Origin: Gordonia bronchialis DSM 43247
Lineage (GTDB): Bacteria > Actinomycetota > Actinomycetes > Mycobacteriales > Mycobacteriaceae
Assembly: GCF_000024785.1 (NCBI RefSeq)
Contig: NC_013441.1
Location: 4,774,001 to 4,838,000 of the forward strand
Reading direction: 5' to 3'
DNA: 64,000 nucleotides
The notes beneath the pieces were generated by a model, which ran no database searches, had not been told where the DNA came from, and was given only the letters and a program-made list of their open reading frames with translations. The position numbers and the translations under genes are program-made. Below are positions 1 to 9,502 of this stretch, in pieces (within the stretch, counting starts at the first letter, position 1; each line of letters begins with the position of its first letter).

Positions 1-699
1 TTCACCGCGCTGGACTTCGTCGGCCCCTATGAGGTGTTGCGCATGCTGCCCGACGCCGAGGTGCGGTTCGTTTGGCACGAGCCCGGCCCGATCGCCGCGG
101 ATTCCGGCGTCCTGCTGGTGGGCGCGACGCACACCTTCGACGAGACGCCGCGACCCGACGTCGTGCTGATCCCGGGCGGACCCGGGTGTGCCGAGGCGGC
201 TCGCGACGAACGCGTGCTCACCTGGTTGCGGCAGGCTCATCCGACGGCGACCTGGACGACGTCGGTGTGCACCGGCTCCATCGTGCTCGCCGCGGCCGGG
301 CTGCTCGACGGCAAGCGCGCCACCTCGCACTGGTCGGCAGTCGCGGCGCTATCCATGTACGGCGCGCAAGCGGTGACCGACGAGCGAGTGGTGCACGCCG
401 GCGACGTCGTCACCGCGGCCGGGGTGTCGGCGGGCATCGACCTCGCCCTGCAGCTGGCGGCCCGGATCGCCGGCGACGAGCGCGCCAAGGCGATCCAGCT
501 CGCCATCGAGTACGACCCGCAACCGCCCTTCGACTCCGGAGACCGCGCCACGGCGTCGACGTCGACCGTGGCGCGCAGTACGGCACTGCTGTCGAAGGAC
601 GCGCTGCGGCCGGGACCGATGAAGGCGGCGACGGCGCTGCTGTGGGAGCGGGCGGTGCACCGGATCCGCGGCACCCGCGCGCCGGTGACGGCGGGATGA
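1..699 (+). CDS. DJ-1/PfpI family protein, 5'-truncated by the window
   Basis: The reading frame is open from base 1, so the N-terminus lies outside the window; about 232 residues are visible. They match the class I glutamine amidotransferase-like fold of the DJ-1/PfpI superfamily. The first visible residues (FTALDFVGPYEVL) resemble strand 1 of the GlxA and isonitrile-hydratase group. IPGGPG follows, and then the nucleophile elbow TSVCTGS, whose Cys is the expected catalytic residue, ahead of the typical AAAGLLDGKRATSHW stretch. No AraC-type HTH follows, so this is a stand-alone enzyme-like member, possibly isonitrile hydratase or an amidotransferase-like hydrolase. The substrate cannot be told from the sequence. 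Confidence 0.85.
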   Translation, partial: FTALDFVGPYEVLRMLPDAEVRFVWHEPGPIAADSGVLLVGATHTFDETPRPDVVLIPGGPGCAEAARDERVLTWLRQAHPTATWTTSVCTGSIVLAAAGLLDGKRATSHWSAVAALSMYGAQAVTDERVVHAGDVVTAAGVSAGIDLALQLAARIAGDERAKAIQLAIEYDPQPPFDSGDRATASTSTVARSTALLSKDALRPGPMKAATALLWERAVHRIRGTRAPVTAG

Positions 700-726
700 C
701 CGTTCGACGATGGTAGTTTCGTCGCC

Positions 727-927
727 ATGACCAACAACCGCCTCGTCGCCGGCGCCGTGGCTGCCGTCGCCGGCATCGTGGTCGGGATCGGCGCCGTGTT
801 CCTCGGCGGTTTCCTGTCCGCGGAGACCAGCCCCTCGACCGACCTGAACAAGGTCAACGCCAACAACGGGTTCGTGCAGGGTTCCGTCGACTACGGCTCG
901 CGCGGCGGCGCCGGCGAGAACAATTGA
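727..927 (+). CDS. DUF2613-type small membrane protein
   Basis: A 66-residue protein with one hydrophobic N-terminal helix (about residues 7-30, rich in Ala, Val and Gly) followed by a polar tail (SPSTDLNKVNANNGFVQGSV). This is the layout of the DUF2613 family. In M. tuberculosis a comparable peptide (recalled as Rv0236A) sits directly upstream of aftD, exactly as here. The helix could be an uncleaved signal anchor or a signal peptide. The function is unknown. The constant linkage to aftD suggests a role in arabinan assembly at the membrane, but that is inference from context only. Confidence 0.8.
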   Translation: MTNNRLVAGAVAAVAGIVVGIGAVFLGGFLSAETSPSTDLNKVNANNGFVQGSVDYGSRGGAGENN

Positions 928-1009
928 GCGTCTGAGCCGGCCCCTCGGGTCGCGCCTTCGGCCGTCCGCGCCGCGCATCGCTCCCCGGCTCTCCGGCAGC
1001 GCCGTCGCG

Positions 1010-4000
1010 GTGGCCGGTGCGATCTTCCTGGTCATCTGCCTGCTGCAGTCGCCGGGGCGGGTCGCCGCGGACACCAAACTCGATCTGACCGCCAACCCGC
1101 TGGGCTTTCTGGCGCGGGCCGCACATCTGTGGACGCCGAACGCCCCGATGGGGCAGGTACAGAACCAGGCCTACGGCTACTTCTTCCCGCACGGCGCGTT
1201 CTTCGCGCTCGGCGAGCTGGCCCATCTGCCGCCGTGGATCACCCAGCGGCTGTGGTGGGCGGTGCTGCTGACCGTCGGATTCGCCGGTGTGGTGCGACTC
1301 GCCGAGACCCTGCGCATCGGTTCACCCGCCTCACGCATCGTCGCCGGCGCGGTCTTCGCGCTCAGCCCGCGAGTACTGACGACGCTGGGCTCCATCTCGT
1401 CGGAGACACTGCCGATGATGCTGGCGCCATGGGTACTGGTGCCGGTGGTGGCCGCGCTCGACCGCCGCGACGACTCCCGGCCGCTCTGGCAGTACGCCGC
1501 ACGGTCGGCGGCCGCGGTCGCGCTGATGGGTGCGGTGAACGCGGTCGCCACGCTCGCGGCACTCGGGGTGTCGGTGCTGTGGTGGCTGCTGCACCGGCCG
1601 GACCAGCGGTGGCTGCGCTTCGGTGCGTGGTGGGCGGCCGGGTTGCTGGCGGCCTGCGCGTGGTGGCTGGTGCCGCTGCTGATCCTGTCCCGGGTGTCAC
1701 CGCCGTTCCTTGACTTCATCGAATCGTCGGGCGTCACCACCGAGTGGACGTCGCTGACCGAGGTGCTGCGCGGCGCGAGTTCGTGGACGCCGTTCGTGTC
1801 GTCGGAACGGGTGGCGGGTGCCGTCCTGGTCACCCAACCCGCCGCGGTGCTGGCCACCAGCACCCTCGCCGCCGCCGGTCTCGCCGGATTGTGCATGCGG
1901 CACATGCCTTTCCGTGGCCGCATGGTGACCTTGGTGGCCGTCGGACTGGTCCTGATGTGTGTGGGGTTCGCCGGGCAGCTCGGCTCCCCCATCGCCGACG
2001 ACGTCCGCGCCTTCCTCGACGGGGCGGGTGCGCCGCTGCGCAACATTCACAAGTTCGAACCGTTCCTGCGTCTCCCGCTGGTGCTGGGAGTCGCACACCT
2101 CCTGGCCCGGGTTCCCCTGCCGGGGAGTGTGCCGCTGCGCGAATCACTTTCGGCGTTCGCCCATCCGCAGCGGTCGCGGCCGGTTGCCGCGACGATCGTG
2201 ATCCTGGTGGCCGTCGTCGGCGCGGGATCGTTGATGTGGACGGGCCAGCTCGCACCCACCGGCACCTACCGCGACCTGCCCCGGTACTGGCAGCAGGCGG
2301 CCGGCTGGCTCAGCGACCACGCCGATCCCGACAACACCGGCGCGCCCGGCCGGGCCCTGGTGGTGCCCGGTGCGCCGTTCGCCGATCAGCTGTGGGGCCT
2401 GACCCGCGACGAGCCGCTGCAGCCCCTGGCCGACACCCCGTGGGCAGTCCGCGATGCCATCCCGCTCACTCCACCCGGCGCGATCCGCGCGATGGACTCG
2501 GTGCAGCGATCCATCGCTGATGGTCGGCCCTCCCCTGGACTGGCGGCAACGCTTGCCGCGCAGGGGGTTCGGTTCGTTGTCTTGCGCGCTGACCTCGAGC
2601 CCGACACCTCGCGTTCGGCCCGTCCGCTCCTCGCCCAGGCCGCCCTGGCCGGTTCACCCGGGCTGCGGCGGGTCGCCGTGTTCGGCCCCGACGTCGGACC
2701 GCCGTCGATCCGTGACGTCGTGCGCGACAACGGACTCCGCCCCGCGATGCCCGCCATCCAGATCTTCGCCGTCGAGGCGACCGGGTTCCCCGGTACGGGA
2801 CCACTCCTCGTCGACGCCGGCAGCGTCACCGAGGTCGCCGGCGGTCCCGAAGCGCTCGCGCGGATCGCAGATCTGCGGGCTCGCATGGGATCACCACCGC
2901 TGGGTCCGGCGATACTGAGCACCGACGCCCGGCGTGCCGGCCGACCTCCCGGGCCGACGATCGTCACCGACACCCCCGCCGACCGGGAGACCGACTTCGG
3001 GCGGGTGGACGACCACAGTTCCGCGATCCGCGCGGCCGGCGACCCGCGGCGCACCCACAACGCCGTCGCCGACTACCCGGTGGACGGGCAACCGCTGGTC
3101 CGCGGAGAGTGGTTGCTGGACAACCGACCCGACGCGGTGCGCGTAGACGTGTCCGGCTCGGCCGCCGACGCCACCCAGCCGGGACAGACGTCGCCGTCCA
3201 ACTCCGCCGCTGCCGCCTTCGACGGCGATGCGAACACCGCGTGGGTGAGCGCCGGTTTGCAGTCGGCCGTCGGGCAGTGGATGCGGATCGGTTTCACCAC
3301 ACCGCATTCCGGCCTGGCCCTGACCGTGAGGACCGCCAAGGCACTCGGTCCCGACGTCAGCAGCGTGGTGGTCACCACGGAGGCCGGCAGCACGGTGGCC
3401 TCCGGCATCAAACCGGGTGTGCCGGTGACGATCACCGTGCCGAGCGGCCCCACCCGCTGGGTGTCCATCCGCGCCGCCGAAACCGCCGACGGGTCGGCCG
3501 GTAACCAGTTCGCGCTCGGCGAGGTGTCGGTCAGTGACCTGCAATCCGGCTTCCCCCTCACCATCCGGCATCGGGTGGTGTTGCCACCGCTGCCGCCGGG
3601 AACCACGGTGGCCCAATGGGTTCTGGGCCAGGAGCTCGCCGGCCGCGCCTCGTGTGTCGACGACCCGGCGGCGGGCACCATTCGCTGCGCGCCGGCCCTC
3701 GGCCTGACCGCGGAGACACCCGGTCTGTTCACCCGCGCCCTCCAGGTGCCCACCCCCACCGCGGTGACACCGGCGGTGATCCTGACGCCCCGCCCCGGCG
3801 ACGCGCTCAACGCGCTGCTGCGCGGTCCCGGACAGATCGTGGCGACCGGGCCGTCGGCCGTCACCGATCCCCGTGGCGGGCCGGGCGCCGCCGTCGACGG
3901 TGACCCGCGCACCGTGTGGACGGCACCGAAACCGGCGCGCGAGGAATCCGACGACCCCGAGCGCTCCGAAAAACCCGAGCACCCCGAAAGACCCGAGCAC

Positions 4001-5317
4001 TCCGACGACGCTGCCGGGGACGAGGATTCGGCGGAGCCGAAGAATCCGACCCTCGAGCTCCGGTTGCCCGCCCGGCAACGCGTGGAACAACTGCGCATCG
4101 TCGCACCTCACGACTATCCGGCCGCACCGACGCGGGTGTCAGTCGACCTCGGGACCGGGCCGCAGACCCGGGACGTCGGCGCCGACGGGCTGGTGCGCCT
4201 CGATCCCGCCGACACCGACCACATCTCACTGACCATCCTCGGACAGCGCGACCTCATCGACGTGAACAGTCTCGGCTTCGCCTCCCAGGCACCGCCCGGG
4301 ATCGCCGAGATCGAGATCACCCCCGCCCCAACGACTCCCCCGAATGACGACCGCACTGTCGACATCGGCTGCGCCGATGGCCTGGGCTTGACCGTGTCCG
4401 GCCAGGTGATCGGATTGTCGGTGCACACGACGACGGCTGCGCTGCGTGCCGGCGCACCGGTGATCGCCCATCCCTGTACGTCGGCCCCGGTACGACTCGG
4501 TACCGGCGAGCAGGAGCTGTCGGTGAATCCGGGGGCCGCGTTCTCCGTGGATTCGGTTGCGCTGAACACGGATTCGGCGCTGCCATCGGCGCGGGTCGCA
4601 CCCGTCGAGATCCAGGGGTGGTCGGCGGTCGATCGGTCGGTGACGGTGCGCGGAGCCGACCGTGACCGGCTGCTCGTGGTACCGGAGAGCACCAACCCGG
4701 GCTGGGAGGCCAGAGCCGATGGGCGCGAACTGGATTCGGTGGTCGTCGACGGTTGGCAGCAGGCCTGGGTCGTCCCGGCCGGGACCTCGGGGACGATCCA
4801 TCTCACCTACCGCTTCGATTCCCTGTACCGATGGTCGCTGCTGCTCGGCCTGATCCTGGTCGCGCTGCTGCTCGTCGCGGCGTGCCTGCCGACGCGTCGC
4901 ACTGTCGACGGCCCCGACGAGATCGATTCCGGCCGAACACCGTTCGGTGTCACGGTAGCCGCTGCGGCCGGCACGTTGGTGATGGCGTGGCTGTTGTCCG
5001 GGTGGTGGGGGCTCGCGGTCGGCGTCGTGGTGGGTGCCATCGCCGTGGTGCTGCGGCCGCGGACCGTGGTGGTGGCCACCTTTGTCGCCATGATGGCGGC
5101 GACGGTCGGACTTGCCGCCGGCCCGTGGCATGCACCGGGCGGGTACAACGGTTTCAGCTGGTGGGTGCAGTTGCCCGCCCTGGTTGCCGTGCTGCTCATG
5201 GTCGCCTCGGCCGTCGGCGCCGACGATCGGTGGGACCGGCTGCGCGCGAAGGTGACTCAGATCACCCGGAGGTCATGGATGCCGGACGGGTCACCTCCGG
5301 ATTCGGACCGGACGTGA
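1010..5317 (+). CDS. aftD: Alpha-(1->3)-arabinofuranosyltransferase AftD
   Basis: A 1435-residue protein of the usual AftD length (about 1400). AftD is a GT-C membrane enzyme that uses decaprenyl-phosphoryl-arabinose to branch the arabinan of arabinogalactan and lipoarabinomannan. The N-terminal third is multi-spanning and begins with the conserved DTKLDLTANPLGFLARA after the first helix. The middle carries large extracytoplasmic beta-rich modules that look like carbohydrate-binding domains, with repeated AAFDGDANTAWVSA and AVDGDPRTVWTAP motifs. The C-terminus returns to membrane helices (from about residue 1270). A GTG start at 1010 gives a sensible first helix. The frame stays open upstream to about 923, but only CTG or ATT codons are available there. 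An acidic, Pro/Glu-rich linker near 3940-4050 is unusual. Confidence 0.93.
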   Translation: MAGAIFLVICLLQSPGRVAADTKLDLTANPLGFLARAAHLWTPNAPMGQVQNQAYGYFFPHGAFFALGELAHLPPWITQRLWWAVLLTVGFAGVVRLAETLRIGSPASRIVAGAVFALSPRVLTTLGSISSETLPMMLAPWVLVPVVAALDRRDDSRPLWQYAARSAAAVALMGAVNAVATLAALGVSVLWWLLHRPDQRWLRFGAWWAAGLLAACAWWLVPLLILSRVSPPFLDFIESSGVTTEWTSLTEVLRGASSWTPFVSSERVAGAVLVTQPAAVLATSTLAAAGLAGLCMRHMPFRGRMVTLVAVGLVLMCVGFAGQLGSPIADDVRAFLDGAGAPLRNIHKFEPFLRLPLVLGVAHLLARVPLPGSVPLRESLSAFAHPQRSRPVAATIVILVAVVGAGSLMWTGQLAPTGTYRDLPRYWQQAAGWLSDHADPDNTGAPGRALVVPGAPFADQLWGLTRDEPLQPLADTPWAVRDAIPLTPPGAIRAMDSVQRSIADGRPSPGLAATLAAQGVRFVVLRADLEPDTSRSARPLLAQAALAGSPGLRRVAVFGPDVGPPSIRDVVRDNGLRPAMPAIQIFAVEATGFPGTGPLLVDAGSVTEVAGGPEALARIADLRARMGSPPLGPAILSTDARRAGRPPGPTIVTDTPADRETDFGRVDDHSSAIRAAGDPRRTHNAVADYPVDGQPLVRGEWLLDNRPDAVRVDVSGSAADATQPGQTSPSNSAAAAFDGDANTAWVSAGLQSAVGQWMRIGFTTPHSGLALTVRTAKALGPDVSSVVVTTEAGSTVASGIKPGVPVTITVPSGPTRWVSIRAAETADGSAGNQFALGEVSVSDLQSGFPLTIRHRVVLPPLPPGTTVAQWVLGQELAGRASCVDDPAAGTIRCAPALGLTAETPGLFTRALQVPTPTAVTPAVILTPRPGDALNALLRGPGQIVATGPSAVTDPRGGPGAAVDGDPRTVWTAPKPAREESDDPERSEKPEHPERPEHSDDAAGDEDSAEPKNPTLELRLPARQRVEQLRIVAPHDYPAAPTRVSVDLGTGPQTRDVGADGLVRLDPADTDHISLTILGQRDLIDVNSLGFASQAPPGIAEIEITPAPTTPPNDDRTVDIGCADGLGLTVSGQVIGLSVHTTTAALRAGAPVIAHPCTSAPVRLGTGEQELSVNPGAAFSVDSVALNTDSALPSARVAPVEIQGWSAVDRSVTVRGADRDRLLVVPESTNPGWEARADGRELDSVVVDGWQQAWVVPAGTSGTIHLTYRFDSLYRWSLLLGLILVALLLVAACLPTRRTVDGPDEIDSGRTPFGVTVAAAAGTLVMAWLLSGWWGLAVGVVVGAIAVVLRPRTVVVATFVAMMAATVGLAAGPWHAPGGYNGFSWWVQLPALVAVLLMVASAVGADDRWDRLRAKVTQITRRSWMPDGSPPDSDRT

Positions 5318-5453
5318 GTCACTCGATGCGGCGACGTTGGTGTTGCTTACCATTGGCTTGAACGTCACTGAGCTCGGTGTTGAATCGGTATGTGGCCTGC
5401 ACGGATGCGGGCCGGATATCCGATGTGACAACGATTGTGATGGAGGATTGACG

Positions 5454-5591
5454 ATGATTCTGTTCCTCGTCGTGCTGGGTCTGTGTGTCCTGGCGACCTT
5501 TTTCCTGTCCCGTCCGGACAGCCTGAATTATCGTGCGCGCGAGGTGAATGCCGCGCAGCACGACAGCCTCCGGCACCGGGTGCGCCGGTAG
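5454..5591 (+). CDS. Small single-pass membrane protein (45 aa)
   Basis: The ATG at 5454 lies 6 bases after a GGAGG ribosome-binding site, giving a 45-residue protein. It has one helix (MILFLVVLGLCVLATFFL) and a basic tail ending in RHRVRR. The open frame extends upstream to 5337, but the strong RBS decides the shorter start. I do not recognise the family. The topology suggests a small membrane-anchored peptide with a cytosolic basic tail. It sits alone between aftD and the convergent acyltransferase gene. Confidence 0.6.
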   Translation: MILFLVVLGLCVLATFFLSRPDSLNYRAREVNAAQHDSLRHRVRR

Positions 5592-5614
5592 CTCCGGATA
5601 GTCCCCGGCAGCCC

Positions 5615-6829
5615 TCAGCGGGTCGGTTGGCGAAGCGCCCTAGTGGTCTCGCGTCGACGCAGCCACCGGCGTGCGGGTTCTTCGATGAAGGCGTAACTCG
5701 CTGCGGAGATCCCGATGGTCAAGACCACCGTGATGGACCAGACCAGCAGCGTGTCCCCGGTGAACGGGATGATGCCGAACAGGCCGAACACCACGGCGAG
5801 CACGGCCAGATGCCAGATGAAGATGCCGTAGGACCATCGGCCGAGAGCGAGCATGACCGGCGAGGTGAGGATGCGGAACGGGCCCGCCGAACAGACCAGC
5901 GGGGCCAGCAGCGCGAAGCCGCAGACGGCGCCGAGCACCATCTTGGTGGCGAATTGCAGATTGGTCAGCGCACCGAGCCCCGTCGGCCCGGCCAGCGGTG
6001 TGCACGCCAGCGCATAGGCCACCACCAGCGTCGCGAGCATCCACCATCGTCGGGCACCGACCGCGGCGATCCGTTCCACCCAGCGCGACGCGTGGCCGTG
6101 TTCGATCGCGCCCGCGGTCTCCGCCAGGATCAGACCGGCGAAAAACCATGGCAGGTGGCCGAACACCCAGTTCTTGGGTTCCACCCCGGCCGGTAGCGGG
6201 AGCGCCATCGCCGGCCACGCCCACACCAGGCTGAGCGCCCCGAGCGCGAGTAGCGCCGGGATGCGCCGGGAGGCGCGACGTCCGCGCAGGCGCAGCAGCG
6301 CGAGCCCGATGACCGGTAGCAGCGCGTAGAACGCCACCTCCACCGACAGACTCCACATCTGGGTGAGGCCGGCTGTCAGGGACAGCGGTACGAAGACCTG
6401 GGTGAGGGTGAGATTCGCCAGCCACACCGTGGCGTCGGCGCCCTGTGCGTCGGGCAGGAGAAGCAGGACGACGGCGACCACGACCACATACGCCGGCCAG
6501 ATCCGCACGACGCGATGCCGCAGGTAGCGGCGGATCGATGGGTGCCCACGATCGGTGCCGTCGACATGCGCGGCGTGCGCGTGGTCCACCCACGGCCGCC
6601 AGAGCAGAAAGCCCGACAGCGCGAAGAACAGCGCGACCGCGAGGTCGAGGCGGCCGAGCACCGGACCGAGAATCGGGAGACGCACCGCACCGGTCTGGAA
6701 CGCGACGTGGGTGGTCAGCACACCGATCGCCGCCAGCGCGCGCATCCCCTCGAGCTGCGGATAGAACCGCCGGGCCGCGGCGGCAGGGCGTCGCGTCGAC
6801 GCGGGGGTATGGGTGTCGGTGCTGGTCAT
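5615..6829 (-). CDS. Acyltransferase 3 family membrane protein (OafA/YrhL type)
   Basis: A 404-residue integral membrane O-acyltransferase. The N-terminal signature FYPQLEGMRALAAIGVLTTH contains the family's RA(L/I)A and catalytic-type His, followed by FFALSGFLLWRPW. About ten hydrophobic segments follow to the C-terminus. These enzymes move acyl groups, often acetyl or succinyl, onto extracytoplasmic glycans or lipids. The start at 6829 (MTSTDTH) was chosen over a much longer upstream open frame because that extension is antisense to the next gene. The neighbours (DUF3068 protein divergent, flippase, glycosyltransferase, methyltransferase) match the Rv0224c-Rv0228 cluster, so an envelope glycolipid is the likely acceptor. 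Confidence 0.88.
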   Translation of the reverse strand: MTSTDTHTPASTRRPAAAARRFYPQLEGMRALAAIGVLTTHVAFQTGAVRLPILGPVLGRLDLAVALFFALSGFLLWRPWVDHAHAAHVDGTDRGHPSIRRYLRHRVVRIWPAYVVVVAVVLLLLPDAQGADATVWLANLTLTQVFVPLSLTAGLTQMWSLSVEVAFYALLPVIGLALLRLRGRRASRRIPALLALGALSLVWAWPAMALPLPAGVEPKNWVFGHLPWFFAGLILAETAGAIEHGHASRWVERIAAVGARRWWMLATLVVAYALACTPLAGPTGLGALTNLQFATKMVLGAVCGFALLAPLVCSAGPFRILTSPVMLALGRWSYGIFIWHLAVLAVVFGLFGIIPFTGDTLLVWSITVVLTIGISAASYAFIEEPARRWLRRRETTRALRQPTR

Positions 6830-6889
6830 GCTGTTCCACAGGGTAGCCGTGCGCCCGGACGCCGTGCCGGGGCCAGTACGCTCGCGGCT

Positions 6890-8116
6890 ATGCCGTCGGA
6901 CCCCACACCGCCCGAAGACGCTTCCCGTCCGCCGCGGCGATGGAGCACCGCCGACCTGCTGGGCCCCACCCTGCTGTTCATCGGCGGATTCCTGCTGGCG
7001 GCGACCATCGCGCTGCCGACGCTGCCCGTGGACAACCTTCGGCTGGTGCCGCTGAGCACCGACTTCACCACCGTGGCGACCAGCAGCGACGTCACCGCCC
7101 GGACACCGGCGACCATCCTGGATCGGTGTTCGCTGAACACACCGGTGGCGCGCGTCGTCGGCGCCGAGCTGGTGCGCCAGCAGCGAGTGGTGGCGGTGCA
7201 ACCGTCGGACAAGCGACGGGTGACGTTGCAGGCCGGTACGTCGGTGCAGGCCGATCACCTGCTGATCGACGGGCGGCAGGTGGACCCGACGCTGCCGCGC
7301 CCGGGCAGTTCCGACCCGGGCACCTCCGATACCGCCGACGACGACCGGCCGTCGTGCACCGATCCGACCGTGTTCGCGGTGAAGGACCGGGTCACGCTGA
7401 GCCGGGACAGTGCACTGCCAAGTGTGTCCGGGGGTGGCAGTTCGGAGATCCAGTACGACAGCCGGACCGCGCCGGTGCCGGCGCCCGACCGTCCGGGCTT
7501 CACCTATCTGTTGCCCTTCGGGGTGAGCACCGACGACCAGCACGCCTACTTCGACGTCACGACCCGGCGCACCGTGCCCCTGCGGTTCGCGGGTGAGACG
7601 CAGGTGTCGGGCCACGACGCCGCACGCTTCATCGCGCAGATCCCCGATACCGATCTGAATGCCGTCGGTGGGGTGTCCACGCCGAGCCGGCCCACCCAGA
7701 TCACCCGTCCCGCTTCCTGGTTCGGCGTCGACGGCGACCCGGCGCGACCGCTCACCGCCACCCTGCATCATCGCTCCGAGGTGGAGTTGTCGGTCGACAC
7801 CCGGACCGGGCTGATCGTCGATCAGCGCATCGTGGTTGACGAGTCGTACCGATTCCCGGCTCAAACCCCCGGCGTCGCTGACGATTTCACGCTTCCGTTT
7901 GTGCAGGCGACCTTCCGCTACGACGAGCGGACCCGTTCCGAGATGACCTCGCGCGCCGACGATCTCGCCACCCCCTTGGTGATCTGGGGCCGGCTGGTGC
8001 CGATCGCGACCGGCGTGCTCGGGGTGGTGTTGCTCGGCGTCGGACTGTGGTTCCTCAATCCGGCTCGGCTGCCGGAACGGATCCGGCGGAGGTTGGCGGG
8101 GCCGGCGAATCCCTGA
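6890..8116 (+). CDS. DUF3068 domain protein (PorA-like envelope protein)
   Basis: A 408-residue protein with two membrane segments: one near the N-terminus (LLGPTLLFIGGFLLAATIAL) and one near the C-terminus (LVPIATGVLGVVLLGVGLWF). About 320 extracytoplasmic residues lie between them. This is the layout of DUF3068, annotated in corynebacteria and mycobacteria as a porin-PorA-related family. It starts 60 bases from the divergent acyltransferase, as the Rv0227c/Rv0228 pair does. The biochemical role is unknown. Conserved linkage with glycan-modifying genes suggests a cell-envelope job. The ATG at 6890 is preferred to the longer open frame because it places the first helix near the N-terminus. 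Confidence 0.85.
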   Translation: MPSDPTPPEDASRPPRRWSTADLLGPTLLFIGGFLLAATIALPTLPVDNLRLVPLSTDFTTVATSSDVTARTPATILDRCSLNTPVARVVGAELVRQQRVVAVQPSDKRRVTLQAGTSVQADHLLIDGRQVDPTLPRPGSSDPGTSDTADDDRPSCTDPTVFAVKDRVTLSRDSALPSVSGGGSSEIQYDSRTAPVPAPDRPGFTYLLPFGVSTDDQHAYFDVTTRRTVPLRFAGETQVSGHDAARFIAQIPDTDLNAVGGVSTPSRPTQITRPASWFGVDGDPARPLTATLHHRSEVELSVDTRTGLIVDQRIVVDESYRFPAQTPGVADDFTLPFVQATFRYDERTRSEMTSRADDLATPLVIWGRLVPIATGVLGVVLLGVGLWFLNPARLPERIRRRLAGPANP

Positions 8117-8174
8117 ACGTGATAGTGTCACCCGCCGTTGCCGGCTCCTGTACCGGTGGGCGTCGTCGGGCGCA

Positions 8175-9410
8175 CTATCCAGTTCGGGGATCTGCTGCGT
8201 GCCGGTTTCGGCGGTCGCCCCGGGACAGTCCGGCCGTGGCTAACACGGCGACGGTCACCGCGACCGCGGCCGTGCCGGCCAGCGCGACGATCGAGCCGAC
8301 CAGCCAGACGATCACCGCCACCTCGATGCCCACCGCCAGCCAGGTCACGAGTGCCACCCGGGTGCGGTCCCGGGCAATCGCCGACAGCAACACCACCTGC
8401 AGCACACTCAGCACCGCACCCGTGTAGGCGAAGAGCCATAGGATCGGCACCAGTGCGCGGTAGTCGTCGCCGAAGATGAGCGGCACCAGTGGTCCGGCGA
8501 GTCCGGCAGCGACGGTCAGTGCCAGTCCAATGACCGCGACCACCCCGACCGCCTGCCGCAGCGATGCGCGCGAACTCGCGGGGTCGGCGAGGCGCGGATA
8601 GAACACCACCCCGATGGCCTGGGGAAGCCAGAACGCCACCTTGGTCGCGATGGCGCCGAGCGCGTACACGCCGGCGTCGTCGGCGCCGAGCACTGTCCGC
8701 GACAGCAGCAGATCCACCGACGACGCGACGATCAGCACCAGCTGCACCTGCGAGGCGCGCAGCACACCGACGGCGTCGACGGCGTCGGCGAGCGTCATGT
8801 GCGACGTCGCGGAGCGCCCCGCCCATCGCACACCCGCCCAGACCGCGACCCCGGCCACCGCGGTGCCCGCCGTCCCGGCCGCGAGTCCACCCATCGGTCC
8901 CGCGCCCGCCGCCAGGACTGCGATCACCGGCGCCGCCCGCAGCACGCCGACTACGGCCAGCAGCCATGCCAGCGCCCGGAACTCTCCGCGTCCCTGAAGA
9001 ATGCCCTGACCTGCGGATATCACCGTCAGCAGCGGGGCGGCGGCGAGGGCCGCGAGCGTGGTGAGCCACGATGTGCGGGCCAGCAGCGTCACCACCGGTA
9101 CCGCGATGGCCGTGATCACCACCACACCGGCGGTGGTCTGGGCGGAGACGACGCGGAGCCGATGCTCGGACCGGCCGCGCACCACCTCGCGGGCGACGAC
9201 GGCTTGCAGCGCCAGGGCCGGTACGCCCAGCACGAGCATCGCCGACAACAGCACGGCGAACTCGCCGTACTCGTCGGGCGTCAGGAACCGGCTGCTCGCC
9301 AGCAGGTGCACGAGATACATGCACACGTTGGCGACCATCGAACCGCCGGCCACGGCACCGATCGCGCCGACGACGCCGAGTCGCGCAGCGCGAGGGGTCT
9401 GCCGGGTCAT
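8175..9410 (-). CDS. Oligosaccharide flippase family protein (Wzx/MATE-like)
   Basis: A 411-residue, almost entirely hydrophobic protein with about 12 transmembrane segments. The N-terminal pattern (GSMVANVCMYLVHLLASSRF, then LTPDEYGEFAVLLS) is typical of polysaccharide-biosynthesis flippases of the MOP superfamily. Such proteins flip undecaprenyl- or decaprenyl-linked glycans across the plasma membrane. Its neighbours (acyltransferase, GT4 glycosyltransferase, large membrane protein, methyltransferase) support a role in exporting a surface glycan or glycolipid. The substrate is not visible in the sequence. Confidence 0.85.
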   Translation of the reverse strand: MTRQTPRAARLGVVGAIGAVAGGSMVANVCMYLVHLLASSRFLTPDEYGEFAVLLSAMLVLGVPALALQAVVAREVVRGRSEHRLRVVSAQTTAGVVVITAIAVPVVTLLARTSWLTTLAALAAAPLLTVISAGQGILQGRGEFRALAWLLAVVGVLRAAPVIAVLAAGAGPMGGLAAGTAGTAVAGVAVWAGVRWAGRSATSHMTLADAVDAVGVLRASQVQLVLIVASSVDLLLSRTVLGADDAGVYALGAIATKVAFWLPQAIGVVFYPRLADPASSRASLRQAVGVVAVIGLALTVAAGLAGPLVPLIFGDDYRALVPILWLFAYTGAVLSVLQVVLLSAIARDRTRVALVTWLAVGIEVAVIVWLVGSIVALAGTAAVAVTVAVLATAGLSRGDRRNRHAADPRTG

Positions 9411-9502
9411 GCGTCAAGTGTGCCGACCGTGCCGCGGGCGCTTTGCACCGGCCGCGACGGATAGGCGACGATGGAGGCTTCAGCGCCTCACGAGAGATCG
9501 AG

